A model generated the notes under the pieces. The model did not search any database and had not been told where the DNA came from. It worked only from the letters and a program-made list of their open reading frames with translations. A stretch of 64,000 nucleotides of DNA from Humibacillus sp. DSM 29435 (GTDB lineage Bacteria; Actinomycetota; Actinomycetes; Actinomycetales; Dermatophilaceae), in assembly GCF_001758225.1 (NCBI RefSeq), contig NZ_MAST01000012.1, positions 412,996 through 476,995 of the forward strand, in the 5' to 3' direction. Both the position numbers and the translations under genes were made by a program. Of this stretch, positions 36,432 through 45,633 are shown piece by piece; within the stretch, counting starts at the first letter, position 1, and each line of letters starts with the position of its first letter.

Positions 36432-36863
36432 ATGCGAAGAGGTGTCGTGGTCGCGGTCATCGCGCTCCTGCTGACCATCGCCACGGGCGCCGGCGCGTTG
36501 GCTACGGTGCATCTCACGCACCCCCGTGATGAGACGGCCTTCCTCGACTACCTGAGAACCTACGGCTCAACCTCCGACACGGGAGGGACGTTGGCTCTGC
36601 CGCCTACAGACCAGCTGCTGGCCGAGGGTGATCGCGCGTGCGACTGGCTCAACGGGCAACCGTGGGCGCTGTGGCGCAACGACGGGGAGTTCGGCTACAA
36701 CAAGCGGATGCAGAGATACCTCGACAGTGTCAGCGAGCCCGTCGCCTGGGCCCCGGCCGGCCCGATCAGGTCTTACGTTCTGGCCGGAGCCTGGACCAGG
36801 CTGTGCCCCGCCAGTGTCGAGCTGCACATGCCGCACGCGCTCGGCCGTTCGTCAACCGACTGA
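36432..36863 (+). CDS. Small exported protein with DUF732-like pattern
   Basis: A 143-residue protein with an N-terminal signal helix (RRGVVVAVIALLLTIATGAG, residues 2-21) and a small exported domain. FLDYLRTYG...LLAEGDRACDWLNG resembles the DUF732 core (FL..L...G...A.ACD.L..G), and there are two Cys (in ACDW and LCPAS) that could form a disulfide. The last 12 bases overlap the 3' end of the convergent glycosyltransferase. Function unknown. Confidence 0.72.
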   Translation: MRRGVVVAVIALLLTIATGAGALATVHLTHPRDETAFLDYLRTYGSTSDTGGTLALPPTDQLLAEGDRACDWLNGQPWALWRNDGEFGYNKRMQRYLDSVSEPVAWAPAGPIRSYVLAGAWTRLCPASVELHMPHALGRSSTD

Positions 36864-38165
36864 CGTCTCTGTGGCGATGGCCTCGAGCGCGCGTCGTGCA
36901 CCGGGTCGGTCAAGCAACGCGAAGCCCAGAGCATCGAGTCGCTCGCGCGGGTCACCATCGAGGGCGAGCAGCCGGCCGGCCGCAGCACGGATCTCGCTCG
37001 GCGTGGCCGCGTTGGGGTCGAGGGCCTCACCGAAGCCGGCCTGCTCGAGGGCCGCCGCTCCGGCGAACTGGTCGGTCGACAGGGGCAGCAGCACAAGCGG
37101 CACGCCGGAGGTGAGGGCCTCCGTCACGCTGTTGTTTCCCCCGTGCGACACCGCGAGAACCGACCGCTGAAGCAGCCGAACCTGAGGCAGCTCGGGCCGT
37201 ACCAGCCAGCCGTTCGGCACGGGACCCAGCTCGCTGCGGGGGCTCGAGCCGCTGGCCAGAGCCACTCGCACCTCGAGTCGGCGCAGCGCATCGACGACGC
37301 GCGACAACACGTCGGAACGTACCGACAGGAAGCTGCCCAGGCTGACGTAGACGACTGGTCGGTCGTCGGCGGCAAGCCACCGCTCGACCTCCTCGTCAGG
37401 CGCCTCCTCGCGCACCGCCGAGCCGAGGAACGCGTGGGCCGGCAGGAGGGCCGTTCGAGCCGCCGGGTGCAGCTCAGCCGGGTAGTTGAGCAGCAGCACG
37501 TCGCCGGTCTCGGCGAAGGCGTCGTCACTCTGCGGCGCCGTCGGGTCGAGCGTGCGCAGAGCGTCGTTCCACTCGGTCGTGAAGGTGTCTCGCACCTGGT
37601 CGCAGAGCCGCCGCAGCGACGCGAGCGAGGCGGCATCCGGCCTGATCGCGCTCGGGAAGGCCGGCGGATAGCCGTACACCTCGTCGCCGACCGTGAGGGC
37701 CGACGGGTGGCCCAGCACGACGTCGGCGTGCCGGGTGCCTGTCGCGGTGAGCGCGAGGCGCGCGCCGAAGGCCAGGTGGTCGACGATGACCTCGTCGGGG
37801 CGAACCTGGTCGATCACGTTCTGAACGGAACGGGCCACGCCTACCGGGTTCCACAACAGGTCGGCGCCGCGAGCGCGCGCCTGGAACTCGAGGGTGGCCA
37901 CGGCGCCCCGGCGGGTGGCGGCGAAGAAGCCGCGCAGGGCGTCGTCCTCGCCCCGGGGCTGGGCCTCGGCCCGGATGACGCCGGGGTTGGACCCACGCCC
38001 GAGCTGCAACCCGACCCGTTCGAAGCCGAAGGCGTTCACAATGGTGTCGGTGGCCGGGCCGGTCGCGACGACCACGCGCTCACCGGCATCGCGCCACGCG
38101 GTCGCCAAGGTGGCGAGCGGGTAGAGGTGAGAGGCGTAGTCGGGGCTGATGACCAGCAGGGTCAC
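36852..38165 (-). CDS. GT1-family (UGT/MGT-like) glycosyltransferase
   Basis: A 437-residue GT-B enzyme starting with GTG. The C-terminal nucleotide-sugar motif SHGGNNSVTEALTSGVPLVLLPLSTDQF (parts, ~residues 338-365) is the classic macrolide-glycosyltransferase pattern, and VVYVSLGSF is the hinge strand. The N-terminal acceptor domain starts MTLLVISPDYASHLYP. The start overlaps the upstream fused glycosyltransferase stop (GTGA), so they are translated together. The acceptor may be a lipid or natural product, but it cannot be told from sequence. Confidence 0.87.
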   Translation of the reverse strand: MTLLVISPDYASHLYPLATLATAWRDAGERVVVATGPATDTIVNAFGFERVGLQLGRGSNPGVIRAEAQPRGEDDALRGFFAATRRGAVATLEFQARARGADLLWNPVGVARSVQNVIDQVRPDEVIVDHLAFGARLALTATGTRHADVVLGHPSALTVGDEVYGYPPAFPSAIRPDAASLASLRRLCDQVRDTFTTEWNDALRTLDPTAPQSDDAFAETGDVLLLNYPAELHPAARTALLPAHAFLGSAVREEAPDEEVERWLAADDRPVVYVSLGSFLSVRSDVLSRVVDALRRLEVRVALASGSSPRSELGPVPNGWLVRPELPQVRLLQRSVLAVSHGGNNSVTEALTSGVPLVLLPLSTDQFAGAAALEQAGFGEALDPNAATPSEIRAAAGRLLALDGDPRERLDALGFALLDRPGARRALEAIATETSVG

Positions 38166-40483
38166 GAGGCCGCCACCGCCGACTCCCGGTGCTGGGCCCC
38201 GCTCGTGGCGACCCGGTGGTAGACCTCGGCCAGGGCCCCGGCCATCGTCTCGATCCCGAACCGCTCACGCACCATGTTCTGGGCCTCGGCCGCGCGCTCG
38301 GCGGCACCAGGCGCAACGGCCAGCTCGAGCGCGGCAGAGATCGCCTCGCCGAGCCGGTCGCGCGATCCGGTGTCGGCGAGGATGCCGGTCACCCCGTCGG
38401 TCACGTACGTGGCCGGGCCACCGCTGCCCGGCGCCACGACGACGAGACCGGTGGCTATGGCCTCGAGGATGGCGATGCCGAACTCCTCCTTGAGACTGGC
38501 CGACACGTACACCCCTCCGGGCGCGGCGCCGTCGGGGCGGCCGTCACGAACGGCGCGCAGCCAGGCCGCGACGGTCGCGTTGGGCCGGTGCCCCGGCAGC
38601 AGCAGCCCTCGGGAGGCCGCGATGTCGAGAGGGAGCACAGCATCGATGGCCGCGAGCTGCTGGCGCTCGTCGTCGGTGGGCGTTCTGACGTCACCGCCCA
38701 CGACGAGCAGGTTGCAGCGCGCATGCAGGTCGCCCTCGTTGGCCCAGGCGTCGACGAGGGTGACCATCCCCTTGACACCGGTCAACCGGCCCACAGAGAC
38801 GGCCAGGGGTAGGCCGCGCCGCTCGGGCGGCAGCTGAGCCAACAGGTCGTCGAGCTCGCTCAGGGCTCGCGAGGCCCGGGAGGTGCCCACTTCATCGGTG
38901 GCGGTGGCAGTGGCGGTGGCAGTGGCGGCGTCGATGGCGGCCATGCTCACACCCTCCGCGACGACGGAGACCCGGTCGGCCTCGGCGTTGATGTCGAGAT
39001 CCATGAGGGCGCGCATGTCGTGGTCGAGGGCGGGCCGCGGAAAGAGCACGAGATGCGCCGAGGTGGACTGCAGCTCGCGCAGCAGACGCTCGCGAAAGAG
39101 CAGGTGCTCGATCGCGTCGGTACCCGCGAAGTTGGCCCGGGTCAGCGTGCCTGCCCGGTCGCGCGCGGCGACGAGCGCGTTCGGATCAGGGGCCAACGTG
39201 AACACGATCGGCAGTCCGGCCTCAGCCGCTACCTCGGCCGCCACCATCGTGGCCACGTCACCCATGCGCAGGTGGAGCACGTCGACGTCGCCGGCGGCCC
39301 GCAGAACACGGCGCAGCCCCCGAGCCGTCGCGATACGCAACGGCCAGGCCTGCGCCGCAGGGACATTCGGCCCCCACAGTGGGATCGACAGGTAATGGTG
39401 ACCGGAATCGTGCAGGGAGGCCAGATCGCCGACGCCATCTGCCGGCCGGCCCCTCGAGATCGTCAGCACCCGCCTCACGTCGGGCCGCGCCTCCAACAAC
39501 GCGTCGCCGAGCTGCACGAGCAGGGTGGCGATACCGCCGGTGTCGCCCTGACCGGCGTGCGAGAGGTCGCCGTCGACGTCGGCGTGCAGAAAGAGCTGGC
39601 CCACGGTGAGGCCGGAGCCGTCTGACCTCTGGCGTCGTCGACGGGCGGCTTGCCACGAACCGTTGGCTAGGCCGTCAAGGTCGTCGAGGGCGATCGCCGC
39701 CACCGGTGCGAGCGGACCCGGTTCGTTCGCGATCTCACTTAACACCCGCCGAGTGAGATCGGAGGGGCGCGACCGCCCCTCGCGGCCTTCTCGGTCTGCT
39801 GGGTCTGCGAGGGCAGCCACCGCGGCAGCCCTGGCCGCCGGATGCTCGTCGCTGTCGGTAGCCACGATGCGCAGGATCTCCTGGGTGGCTGCTCCGGGCA
39901 CCAGGGCGAGTGTCTCGACGAGAGTGGAGCGGCCCACAGCGGTGGGGCACACCGCCAAGGCGTTCTCGAGCGCCGACCTCACGGCATCCGGATGCCGCGG
40001 CGACCAGCGCTGCAGGGTGCGCTGAGCGAGCATGCCGCTGAAGCCGCCCGACGCGACGGTCTGCGCGAGCGGGGACAGGGCGGAGGGCACGAGCGGGCCC
40101 CGGCCCAGCGCCCAGACGACGTGCTCTCTCAGGTGATCGGAGGAAGTGTCGAGCATCCTGGCCAGCTCGCGGGCGCTCCCTTCGGTGGCCGTCGAGCCCA
40201 GGGCCACCGTGGCGATGGCGGCCGTGAGCTGGTCGTGAGGGTCGGCGATGGCCTCCCCCAGCACGGTCAAGACGGCGCGCTCACCCTCGGCGCCGGTCGC
40301 GGCGTCGGAGGCCGCTGCCGCGTCGAGCCCCGGACCGCGGTGCATGGCCTCGAGCAGGGTGGGCGCCGAACGCACTGCACCGAGGGCATGGCGGGTCGCT
40401 TCTGCGGTCATTGGCCCGCTCCCGTCGTGGCGCGGGCCGAGGCTGGGCGTGCGCCATGGCACGAGGTGTTGATCGGCATACAT
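38162..40483 (-). CDS. Helical-repeat (HEAT-like) domain fused to a GT4 glycosyltransferase
   Basis: About 773 residues. Residues ~25-270 are Ala/Leu-rich helix pairs (e.g. DPHDQLTAAIATVALGS, DHLREHVVWALGRGPLVP, PAARAAAVAALADP) resembling HEAT repeats. An Arg-rich linker leads at ~295 to a GT4 fold: LFLHADVDGDLSHAGQGDTGGIATLLVQLG, AVSVGRLTGVKGMVTLVDAW (~560) and LKEEFGIAILEAIATGLVVVAPGSGGP (~668) with the ExxFGxxxLE donor motif. A Thr/Ala repeat (~522) sits between GT lobes. Start ATG 40483; ATG 40411 with GGGAG upstream would give 749 residues. Coupled to the GT1 gene; see findings. Confidence 0.82.
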   Translation of the reverse strand: MYADQHLVPWRTPSLGPRHDGSGPMTAEATRHALGAVRSAPTLLEAMHRGPGLDAAAASDAATGAEGERAVLTVLGEAIADPHDQLTAAIATVALGSTATEGSARELARMLDTSSDHLREHVVWALGRGPLVPSALSPLAQTVASGGFSGMLAQRTLQRWSPRHPDAVRSALENALAVCPTAVGRSTLVETLALVPGAATQEILRIVATDSDEHPAARAAAVAALADPADREGREGRSRPSDLTRRVLSEIANEPGPLAPVAAIALDDLDGLANGSWQAARRRRQRSDGSGLTVGQLFLHADVDGDLSHAGQGDTGGIATLLVQLGDALLEARPDVRRVLTISRGRPADGVGDLASLHDSGHHYLSIPLWGPNVPAAQAWPLRIATARGLRRVLRAAGDVDVLHLRMGDVATMVAAEVAAEAGLPIVFTLAPDPNALVAARDRAGTLTRANFAGTDAIEHLLFRERLLRELQSTSAHLVLFPRPALDHDMRALMDLDINAEADRVSVVAEGVSMAAIDAATATATATATDEVGTSRASRALSELDDLLAQLPPERRGLPLAVSVGRLTGVKGMVTLVDAWANEGDLHARCNLLVVGGDVRTPTDDERQQLAAIDAVLPLDIAASRGLLLPGHRPNATVAAWLRAVRDGRPDGAAPGGVYVSASLKEEFGIAILEAIATGLVVVAPGSGGPATYVTDGVTGILADTGSRDRLGEAISAALELAVAPGAAERAAEAQNMVRERFGIETMAGALAEVYHRVATSGAQHRESAVAAS
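38897..38926. repeat. Hexanucleotide repeat inside the fused glycosyltransferase
   Basis: Five in-phase hexamers [G/A]GTGGC, which encode an alternating Ala-Thr stretch on the minus strand between the two GT lobes. Copy changes would add or remove residues without shifting the frame. Confidence 0.85.
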
Positions 40484-40581
40484 CAAGGGTAGGTCGAAGC
40501 GGCCAACCGCGTCGGATCGCCGAAACCGGCCCGGGACTGCGGCAGTCGTTCGGCGCCAAGGCGGGCCCTTGAACTGCGGCT

Positions 40582-41667
40582 CTACACGTTGAAGCGGAAC
40601 TCCACCACGTCGCCGTCGGCCATGACGTACTCCTTGCCCTCGATGCGCACCTTGCCGGCCGCTTTCGCCGCGGCCATCGAACCCGCCGCGACCAGGTCGT
40701 CGAAGCCCACGACCTCGGCCTTGATGAACCCGCGCTGGAAGTCGGTGTGGATGACGCCGGCGGCCTGCGGAGCCGTCCAGCCCTTGCCGATCGTCCAGGC
40801 CCGCGACTCCTTGGGCCCGGCCGTCAGGTAGGTCTGCAGCCCGAGGGTGTGAAAGCCCTGCCGGGCCAGCTGGTCAAGGCCCGACTCCTCGGCGCCGAAG
40901 CTCTGCAGCAGCTCGAGCGCCTCGTCAGGCTCCATCTCCATGAGGTCCATCTCGAGCTTGGCGTTGAGAAAGACCGCGTCGGCAGGCGCGGCGAGCTCGC
41001 GCAGGCTCGCCTGCAGAGCGGCATCCGCCAGCTGGTCCTCGTCGAGGTTGAACACGTAGATGAACGGCTTGGTCGTGAGCAGCCCGAACCCCTTGGCCTC
41101 GGCGAGGTCGATGCCGGCGGCCGGCCCGGCTGCGTAGAGGGTGTGACCCTCTTCCAGCACCTTCTGGGCGGCCAACGCCAGCTCGAGCGCGGGCTTCCGG
41201 TCCTTGTTGATCCGCGCCTCCTTCTCGAGGCGCGGCACCGCCTTCTCGAGGGTCTGCAGGTCGGCGAGGATCAGCTCGGTATGGATCGTCTCGATGTCAG
41301 ACTCAGGGCTGACCTTGCCGTCGACGTGCACGACGTCGCCGTCCTCGAAGGCGCGCACGACCTGGCAGATCGCGTCGGCCTCGCGGATGGTGGCGAGGAA
41401 CTTGTTGCCCAGCCCCTCCCCCACGCTGGCGCCACGCACGATGCCGGCGATGTCGACGAAGCTCACGGTCGCGGGCAGGATCTTCTGCGAGCCGTGGATC
41501 TTGGCGAGCGCCTCCAGCCGGGAGTCGGGCAGCGGCACCACCCCAACATTGGGCTCGATCGTCGCGAACGGGTAGTTCGCGGCGAGCACGTTGTTCTTGG
41601 TCAGCGCGTTGAACAGGGTCGACTTGCCGACGTTGGGGAGACCGACGATTCCGATGGTGAGTGCCAC
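40582..41667 (-). CDS. ychF: Redox-regulated ATPase YchF (Obg-like)
   Basis: A 361-residue P-loop ATPase starting with GTG. G1 [15 protein letters not shown] (residues 8-22), [19 protein letters not shown] (G3) and the ATP-specific FNLDED in place of NKxD mark YchF rather than Obg. The coiled-coil middle and the C-terminal TGS domain ([25 protein letters not shown]) are present. It binds ribosomes and responds to oxidative stress. In M. tuberculosis Rv1112 sits near ispH, as here. Confidence 0.95.
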   Translation of the reverse strand: MALTIGIVGLPNVGKSTLFNALTKNNVLAANYPFATIEPNVGVVPLPDSRLEALAKIHGSQKILPATVSFVDIAGIVRGASVGEGLGNKFLATIREADAICQVVRAFEDGDVVHVDGKVSPESDIETIHTELILADLQTLEKAVPRLEKEARINKDRKPALELALAAQKVLEEGHTLYAAGPAAGIDLAEAKGFGLLTTKPFIYVFNLDEDQLADAALQASLRELAAPADAVFLNAKLEMDLMEMEPDEALELLQSFGAEESGLDQLARQGFHTLGLQTYLTAGPKESRAWTIGKGWTAPQAAGVIHTDFQRGFIKAEVVGFDDLVAAGSMAAAKAAGKVRIEGKEYVMADGDVVEFRFNV

Positions 41668-41676
41668 GGTTGCAAG

Positions 41677-41682
41677 AGTCTA
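41677..41682 (-). promoter_or_regulatory. -10 hexamer for ychF
   Basis: On the minus strand TAGACT ends 9 bases before GTG 41667, implying a leader of only a few bases and no ribosome-binding site. Confidence 0.45.
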
Positions 41683-41793
41683 GTTGCGATCGCGCGTGAG
41701 CCGAACCACTCGCCCGGATGCCGCTGCCCCCTTCGCGGTGACCGAACGCGTTGCTGGTGGGCGAACGCGTCGGTCTACCGCGCCGTTCGACCT

Positions 41794-41808
41794 CGAACGA
41801 GTCGTTCG
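41794..41808. repeat. Palindrome CGAACGAGTCGTTCG
   Basis: The same 15-base palindrome as in the centre of the hairpin at 16694-16724. It lies between ychF and the histidine phosphatase gene, with several other CGAACGCG-like segments around it. Confidence 0.7.
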
Positions 41809-41851
41809 CGTCGGAAGGGTGGGTCGGAGGGGTGGGTTGGAAGGGTGGGGG

Positions 41852-42385
41852 CTACGAGAGGGTCCAGTGCCAGCCGGGCTGCCAGTCGAAGGGCGCGTCG
41901 ACGAGGTCTTCGAGAGGGATGCCGTCGAGCAGGTGCCGCAGGGCCCATCGGTTGGCCGAGTGGGCGACGAGCAGAACCCGTTCGCCGTCGTGGTCGCGGT
42001 GCAGGTCATCGAGCAGCGACTGCGTGCTCTCGACGACGTCGCGGTAGCTCTGTCCGCCCGGGAAGGGCACGTCGATGTGGGCCGCCCGTTGACCGAACGC
42101 GTCCCGCGGACACCCGTTGAGATCCCCGTAGTCGCACTCTCGCAGCCGGGCGTCGAGGTGAACCGGGATGCCGCAGCCGCCCAGACCGATCGTCGCCGTC
42201 TCCACGGCCCGCGCGAGATCGGAGGTATAGACCGCCGCCAACCCGGTGCCGCGACGCCGCTCCCCCAGCTCTGCTGCCTCAGCACGTCCGCGGGCCGAGA
42301 GCAGGCCGGGCAGCCAGCCGGTGGCGACCCCCTGCTCGTTGTCGACCGTGGTGGCGTGCGTCTCGTAGACGAGCTCGAGGGTCAT
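41852..42385 (-). CDS. Histidine phosphatase superfamily protein with altered RHG motif
   Basis: A 177-residue phosphoglycerate-mutase fold protein. The N-terminal motif reads YETHATTVDN instead of LVRHGETxxN: the His is kept but the neighbouring Arg and Gly are not. LVAHSANRWALRHLL near residue 145 retains the second catalytic His. YTSDLARAVETA and LRECDYGDLNG correspond to the family. The change may alter or abolish phosphatase activity. It starts two bases after the thioesterase stop and is probably co-transcribed with it. Confidence 0.82.
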   Translation of the reverse strand: MTLELVYETHATTVDNEQGVATGWLPGLLSARGRAEAAELGERRRGTGLAAVYTSDLARAVETATIGLGGCGIPVHLDARLRECDYGDLNGCPRDAFGQRAAHIDVPFPGGQSYRDVVESTQSLLDDLHRDHDGERVLLVAHSANRWALRHLLDGIPLEDLVDAPFDWQPGWHWTLS

Positions 42386-42387
42386 GG

Positions 42388-43248
42388 TCAGCCGTGGGCG
42401 GGGCGCGAGGTGGACGGCATCCGGTAGCCGCACAGCTGGCGCGACTGAGCCACGAGATGGCCGGCGCTGTCCCAGATCTTCGCGTCCTCCTCCATGAGAC
42501 CGCCGCCGACGTTCTCGCTCGCGAGCGACACGAGCAGCCAGCCCGGGGCGGGGCGGCGCCGGATATGGCCGGTGAACTCGAGCGTCGGGGTCCAACCGAG
42601 CATGCCGAGGTCGAAGGCCACCGGCGGCAGCGCGTCGAGCGCCATCATCAGCATCGTCGTGTCGGGGTCGCGCCCGTCCGCCAGGCGCAACCAGCCCCGG
42701 ATGACGCCCTGCTTCGACGGCCGGCCCACCGCCCACCCGGCCGTGGCAGGGTCGATGCGCAGGTCAAGTCGCTCGAGGAAGCGCATGTTGGCCAGGAACG
42801 ACGGGGGTGCTTCGGCGGCCGACACACATCCCTCAGGTGGCGGCAGGTCGGGCGGGCTCGACTGGGTGACGCTGTCGACCTGCTCGAGGTTGCCGAACGA
42901 CCCGATCGCGCGCATCCGTTCGACGGGCCGGCCGTCGTCACCCTGCTGCACCAGGCTGACCTGGCCCGTCGAGAGCTTCCGCCCGGTGCGAATCACCTCG
43001 GTCGTCACGGTGAAGGGGCCTGGCTGCGAGGCAGTCATGAAGTAGGCCGAGAGCACCACGGGGTCGACATGAGGGGTGCTCTCGTCGGGGTCGAGCGCCA
43101 GGTGCTGACCGAGGGCGGTCAACCCGGTCGCCATCACGAGCCCGCCGTTGACGGCGTTGCCGATCATCCAGCCGTCGTCGAAGGTGCCGTGTCGCTCGTG
43201 CTCAGCGGGCCCCGGTTCGAGGCTGGTCACGTCGTCATAGCTGCTCAC
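42388..43248 (-). CDS. Thioesterase-superfamily protein (TesB/hotdog-type)
   Basis: A 286-residue double hotdog protein, GTG start. NGGLVMATGLTALGQHL (~residues 34-50) and VLSAYFMTASQPGPFTVTTEVIRTGRKLSTGQVSLVQ (parts) form the first hotdog; DLGMLGWTPTLEFTGHIRRRPAPGWLL and IWDSAGHLVAQSRQLCGYR form the second. It belongs to the acyl-CoA thioesterase group that hydrolyses acyl-CoAs. No strong ribosome-binding site is seen at the GTG, so the start is uncertain. The gene is divergent from the VanY-like protein. Confidence 0.85.
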   Translation of the reverse strand: MSSYDDVTSLEPGPAEHERHGTFDDGWMIGNAVNGGLVMATGLTALGQHLALDPDESTPHVDPVVLSAYFMTASQPGPFTVTTEVIRTGRKLSTGQVSLVQQGDDGRPVERMRAIGSFGNLEQVDSVTQSSPPDLPPPEGCVSAAEAPPSFLANMRFLERLDLRIDPATAGWAVGRPSKQGVIRGWLRLADGRDPDTTMLMMALDALPPVAFDLGMLGWTPTLEFTGHIRRRPAPGWLLVSLASENVGGGLMEEDAKIWDSAGHLVAQSRQLCGYRMPSTSRPAHG

Positions 43249-43354
43249 GGCACAGGTGTAGCAGAACGTCGACGATCCCGGCTCAAGAGGTGCCCGGACC
43301 TGTAGCGTCGGTGCATCGTCCGACGCCGCGGTCGATGAGGCGGGGAGGTCGCTC

Positions 43355-44284
43355 ATGTTCGTGAGTCGCGCGCGAAGGCTGCTTGTTCCTCTGCTCCTTG
43401 CCGCTGGCCTGCTCGCCACCTCGGCCGCCTGCGCAGACGAGGCGGCAGGCCCCACGGCCACCGGTCCGGTCATCGCCTCGGCTCTAGGCTCGCCCACCAC
43501 ATCGAGGGCGAACAGCACGGGCAGCACCACCGCAGCCGCAAGCCCGACGGGCCCGGTGACGACGAGCCCGACCAGCCCCACCCAGACCCAGACCTCGAGG
43601 GTGCCGATCAAGACGAGCCCGACCAGAACCGCAACCCCCACCAGGCCGGTGAGACCGAACCCGACCAACACCAGCAGAACCCCCACCAGACCGGTCACGC
43701 CCCGCACCGCCAGCAGCGGCTCGGGAGGGTTCTCTGCGTCGGTGAGAGCCACGACGGCCGATGACGTGCGCTACACCTACCGGCCCGGCTGTCCGGTCGG
43801 GGCGAGCGACCTGCGCACCATCACCATGACCTATCGCACCTACACGGGCCAGGTTCGCACCGGGGTGCTGATCGTGGCTCGCGAGCATGCCAGCAGCGTC
43901 GTCGGGCTCTTCCGGCAGGCCTTCGAGGCGGGGTTTCGCATCAACCGGATGGACAACCCCAACCTGTGGAAGGGCGACGACGTTCAGATGATGGCGGCCG
44001 ACAACACCTCGGCCTTCAACTGCCGACAGGTCACCGGCAACGCCTCGGGGCTGTCGCCGCACTCGTACGGCACCGCGATCGACGTCAACACCCGACGCAA
44101 CCCCTACCGCGCCGCCAACGACGTCTGGTACCCGTCGAACGGGTCGCGTTGGATCGATCGTTCGGTCGACGACGTGGGCGTGATCCGCTCGTCATCCACG
44201 ATCACCCGGGCTCTGCTGCGCTCGGGCGGCATCTGGGGTGGCACCTGGGCCGACCCCGACTACCAGCACTTCGAGGTCGGCTGA
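43355..44284 (+). CDS. Exported D-alanyl-D-alanine carboxypeptidase-like protein (M15/VanY)
   Basis: A 309-residue protein with a signal peptide (residues ~1-25), Cys26 after TSAA as a possible lipobox, and a Thr/Pro/Ser-rich linker up to ~125. The C-terminal domain has SPHSYGTAIDVN (~residues 234-245) and YQHFEVG at the end, the HxxxxxxD and HxE/H zinc ligands of M15 peptidases. It would cleave terminal D-Ala residues or fragments of peptidoglycan outside the membrane. GGGGAGGT lies before the ATG. Confidence 0.87.
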   Translation: MFVSRARRLLVPLLLAAGLLATSAACADEAAGPTATGPVIASALGSPTTSRANSTGSTTAAASPTGPVTTSPTSPTQTQTSRVPIKTSPTRTATPTRPVRPNPTNTSRTPTRPVTPRTASSGSGGFSASVRATTADDVRYTYRPGCPVGASDLRTITMTYRTYTGQVRTGVLIVAREHASSVVGLFRQAFEAGFRINRMDNPNLWKGDDVQMMAADNTSAFNCRQVTGNASGLSPHSYGTAIDVNTRRNPYRAANDVWYPSNGSRWIDRSVDDVGVIRSSSTITRALLRSGGIWGGTWADPDYQHFEVG

Positions 44285-44357
44285 CGGGTAGGCCCGCAGC
44301 TCGCCTCCCGGCCACGCCTGACGGTCGCTGTCGGTGTCGTCTGCGACGGTGAGCCGC

Positions 44358-45569
44358 ATGAACACTCTCCCGCTCCTGCTCGGTCTTCTGATGGGCCTCG
44401 CGCTCGGAGCCGTGGTGGCTGCACTCTGGGTGCGCGGGTCGTACGCCGCCCGCACGGCGGCGTCCGAGGGGGAACGCGACGTGCTGCGGTCTCGAGTCGC
44501 CGACCTGCAGAACCGGAGCGAGACGGATGCCGCTACCGCCTCGCTTCTCGCACCACTGAGCGACACCATCGGGCGTGTCGAGGCTCACGTGGGGGCGCTC
44601 GAGCGCGACCGCGTACGGCAGTTCGGTGAGCTGGGTGAGCGGCTCTCGGCGGTGGGTCGGTCGACCGACTCTCTGCGCACCGAGACCGCCTCCCTGGCCA
44701 GCGCCCTCAACTCCTCGACGGTGCGTGGGGCGTGGGGGGAGGTGCAGCTGCGGCGCGTGCTCGAGCTGTCGGGCCTGCTGGCCCGCTGCGACTTCGACGA
44801 GCAGGTCACCGCGGTCAGCGCCCACGGCGCGACCGTTCGGCCGGATGCCGTTATCAACCTCCCGGGTGGGCGGCACGTCGTCGTCGACAGCAAGGCACCC
44901 ATGTCGCACTTCCTGCAGGCCCACAGCGAGACCGTGTCCGAGCTCGAGCGAGGCGAGCTGCTGGCCGCCCACGCGACATCCCTGCGCCGACACGTCGAAG
45001 GACTGGCGGCGAAGGCCTACTGGTCGGCCTTTGCTCGCTCGCCCGAGCTGGTGGTCTGCTTCGTGCCCGGCGAGGCGATCCTGGCCACCGCCCTGTCCGA
45101 CGATCCGGGCCTCTACGAATACGCCCTGACTCGAAAGGTGGTGCTTGCCTCGCCCGGAACCCTGTACGCCGTGCTGCGCACGGTCGGCGCCGTCTGGCAG
45201 CAGGATGCGCTCGAGCAGAGCGCTCGCGAGCTGCTCGTCATCGGCCGCGACCTCTACTCCCGGCTCGGCACGCTCGGCGGTCACGTCTCCTCGATGGGCG
45301 CGTCCCTGGGGCGATCGGTCGAGCAGTACAACCGGTTCGTGGGCACGCTCGAGTCGCGCGTACTCGTCACCGCCCGACGGATGAACGACCTGCACCTGGC
45401 GACCGAGCCTCCAGTGCGCCTCGAGCCGATCGAGGCGGCTCCCCGCTCGCTCAGCGCAAGTGAGCTGACCGACGACCTCGGCCGTGACACGCGCGATGTT
45501 GCCTTCCTCAAGGGCGAGGGCTCGCGGGCCGACGACTCGTTGCGCCGCCCAGGCAACGCCACCGGCTGA
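44358..45569 (+). CDS. rmuC: DNA recombination protein RmuC
   Basis: A 403-residue protein with an N-terminal membrane helix (residues ~3-25), a coiled-coil region to ~115 and the RmuC nuclease-like domain: VRGAWGEVQLRRVLELSGL, RPDAVINLPGGRHVVVDSKAP and VVCFVPGEAILATAL. The middle has an RmuC-type catalytic region similar to restriction nucleases. RmuC limits recombination at inverted repeats. It sits 73 bases after the M15 gene. A short spacer with a TACTCGACCTAC repeat follows. Confidence 0.92.
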   Translation: MNTLPLLLGLLMGLALGAVVAALWVRGSYAARTAASEGERDVLRSRVADLQNRSETDAATASLLAPLSDTIGRVEAHVGALERDRVRQFGELGERLSAVGRSTDSLRTETASLASALNSSTVRGAWGEVQLRRVLELSGLLARCDFDEQVTAVSAHGATVRPDAVINLPGGRHVVVDSKAPMSHFLQAHSETVSELERGELLAAHATSLRRHVEGLAAKAYWSAFARSPELVVCFVPGEAILATALSDDPGLYEYALTRKVVLASPGTLYAVLRTVGAVWQQDALEQSARELLVIGRDLYSRLGTLGGHVSSMGASLGRSVEQYNRFVGTLESRVLVTARRMNDLHLATEPPVRLEPIEAAPRSLSASELTDDLGRDTRDVAFLKGEGSRADDSLRRPGNATG

Positions 45570-45633
45570 GCCACCTCCGCCAAGGGCAGCCGGCGTTCGC
45601 CGTTGAAGCGGGTGCCTACTCGACCTACTCCAC

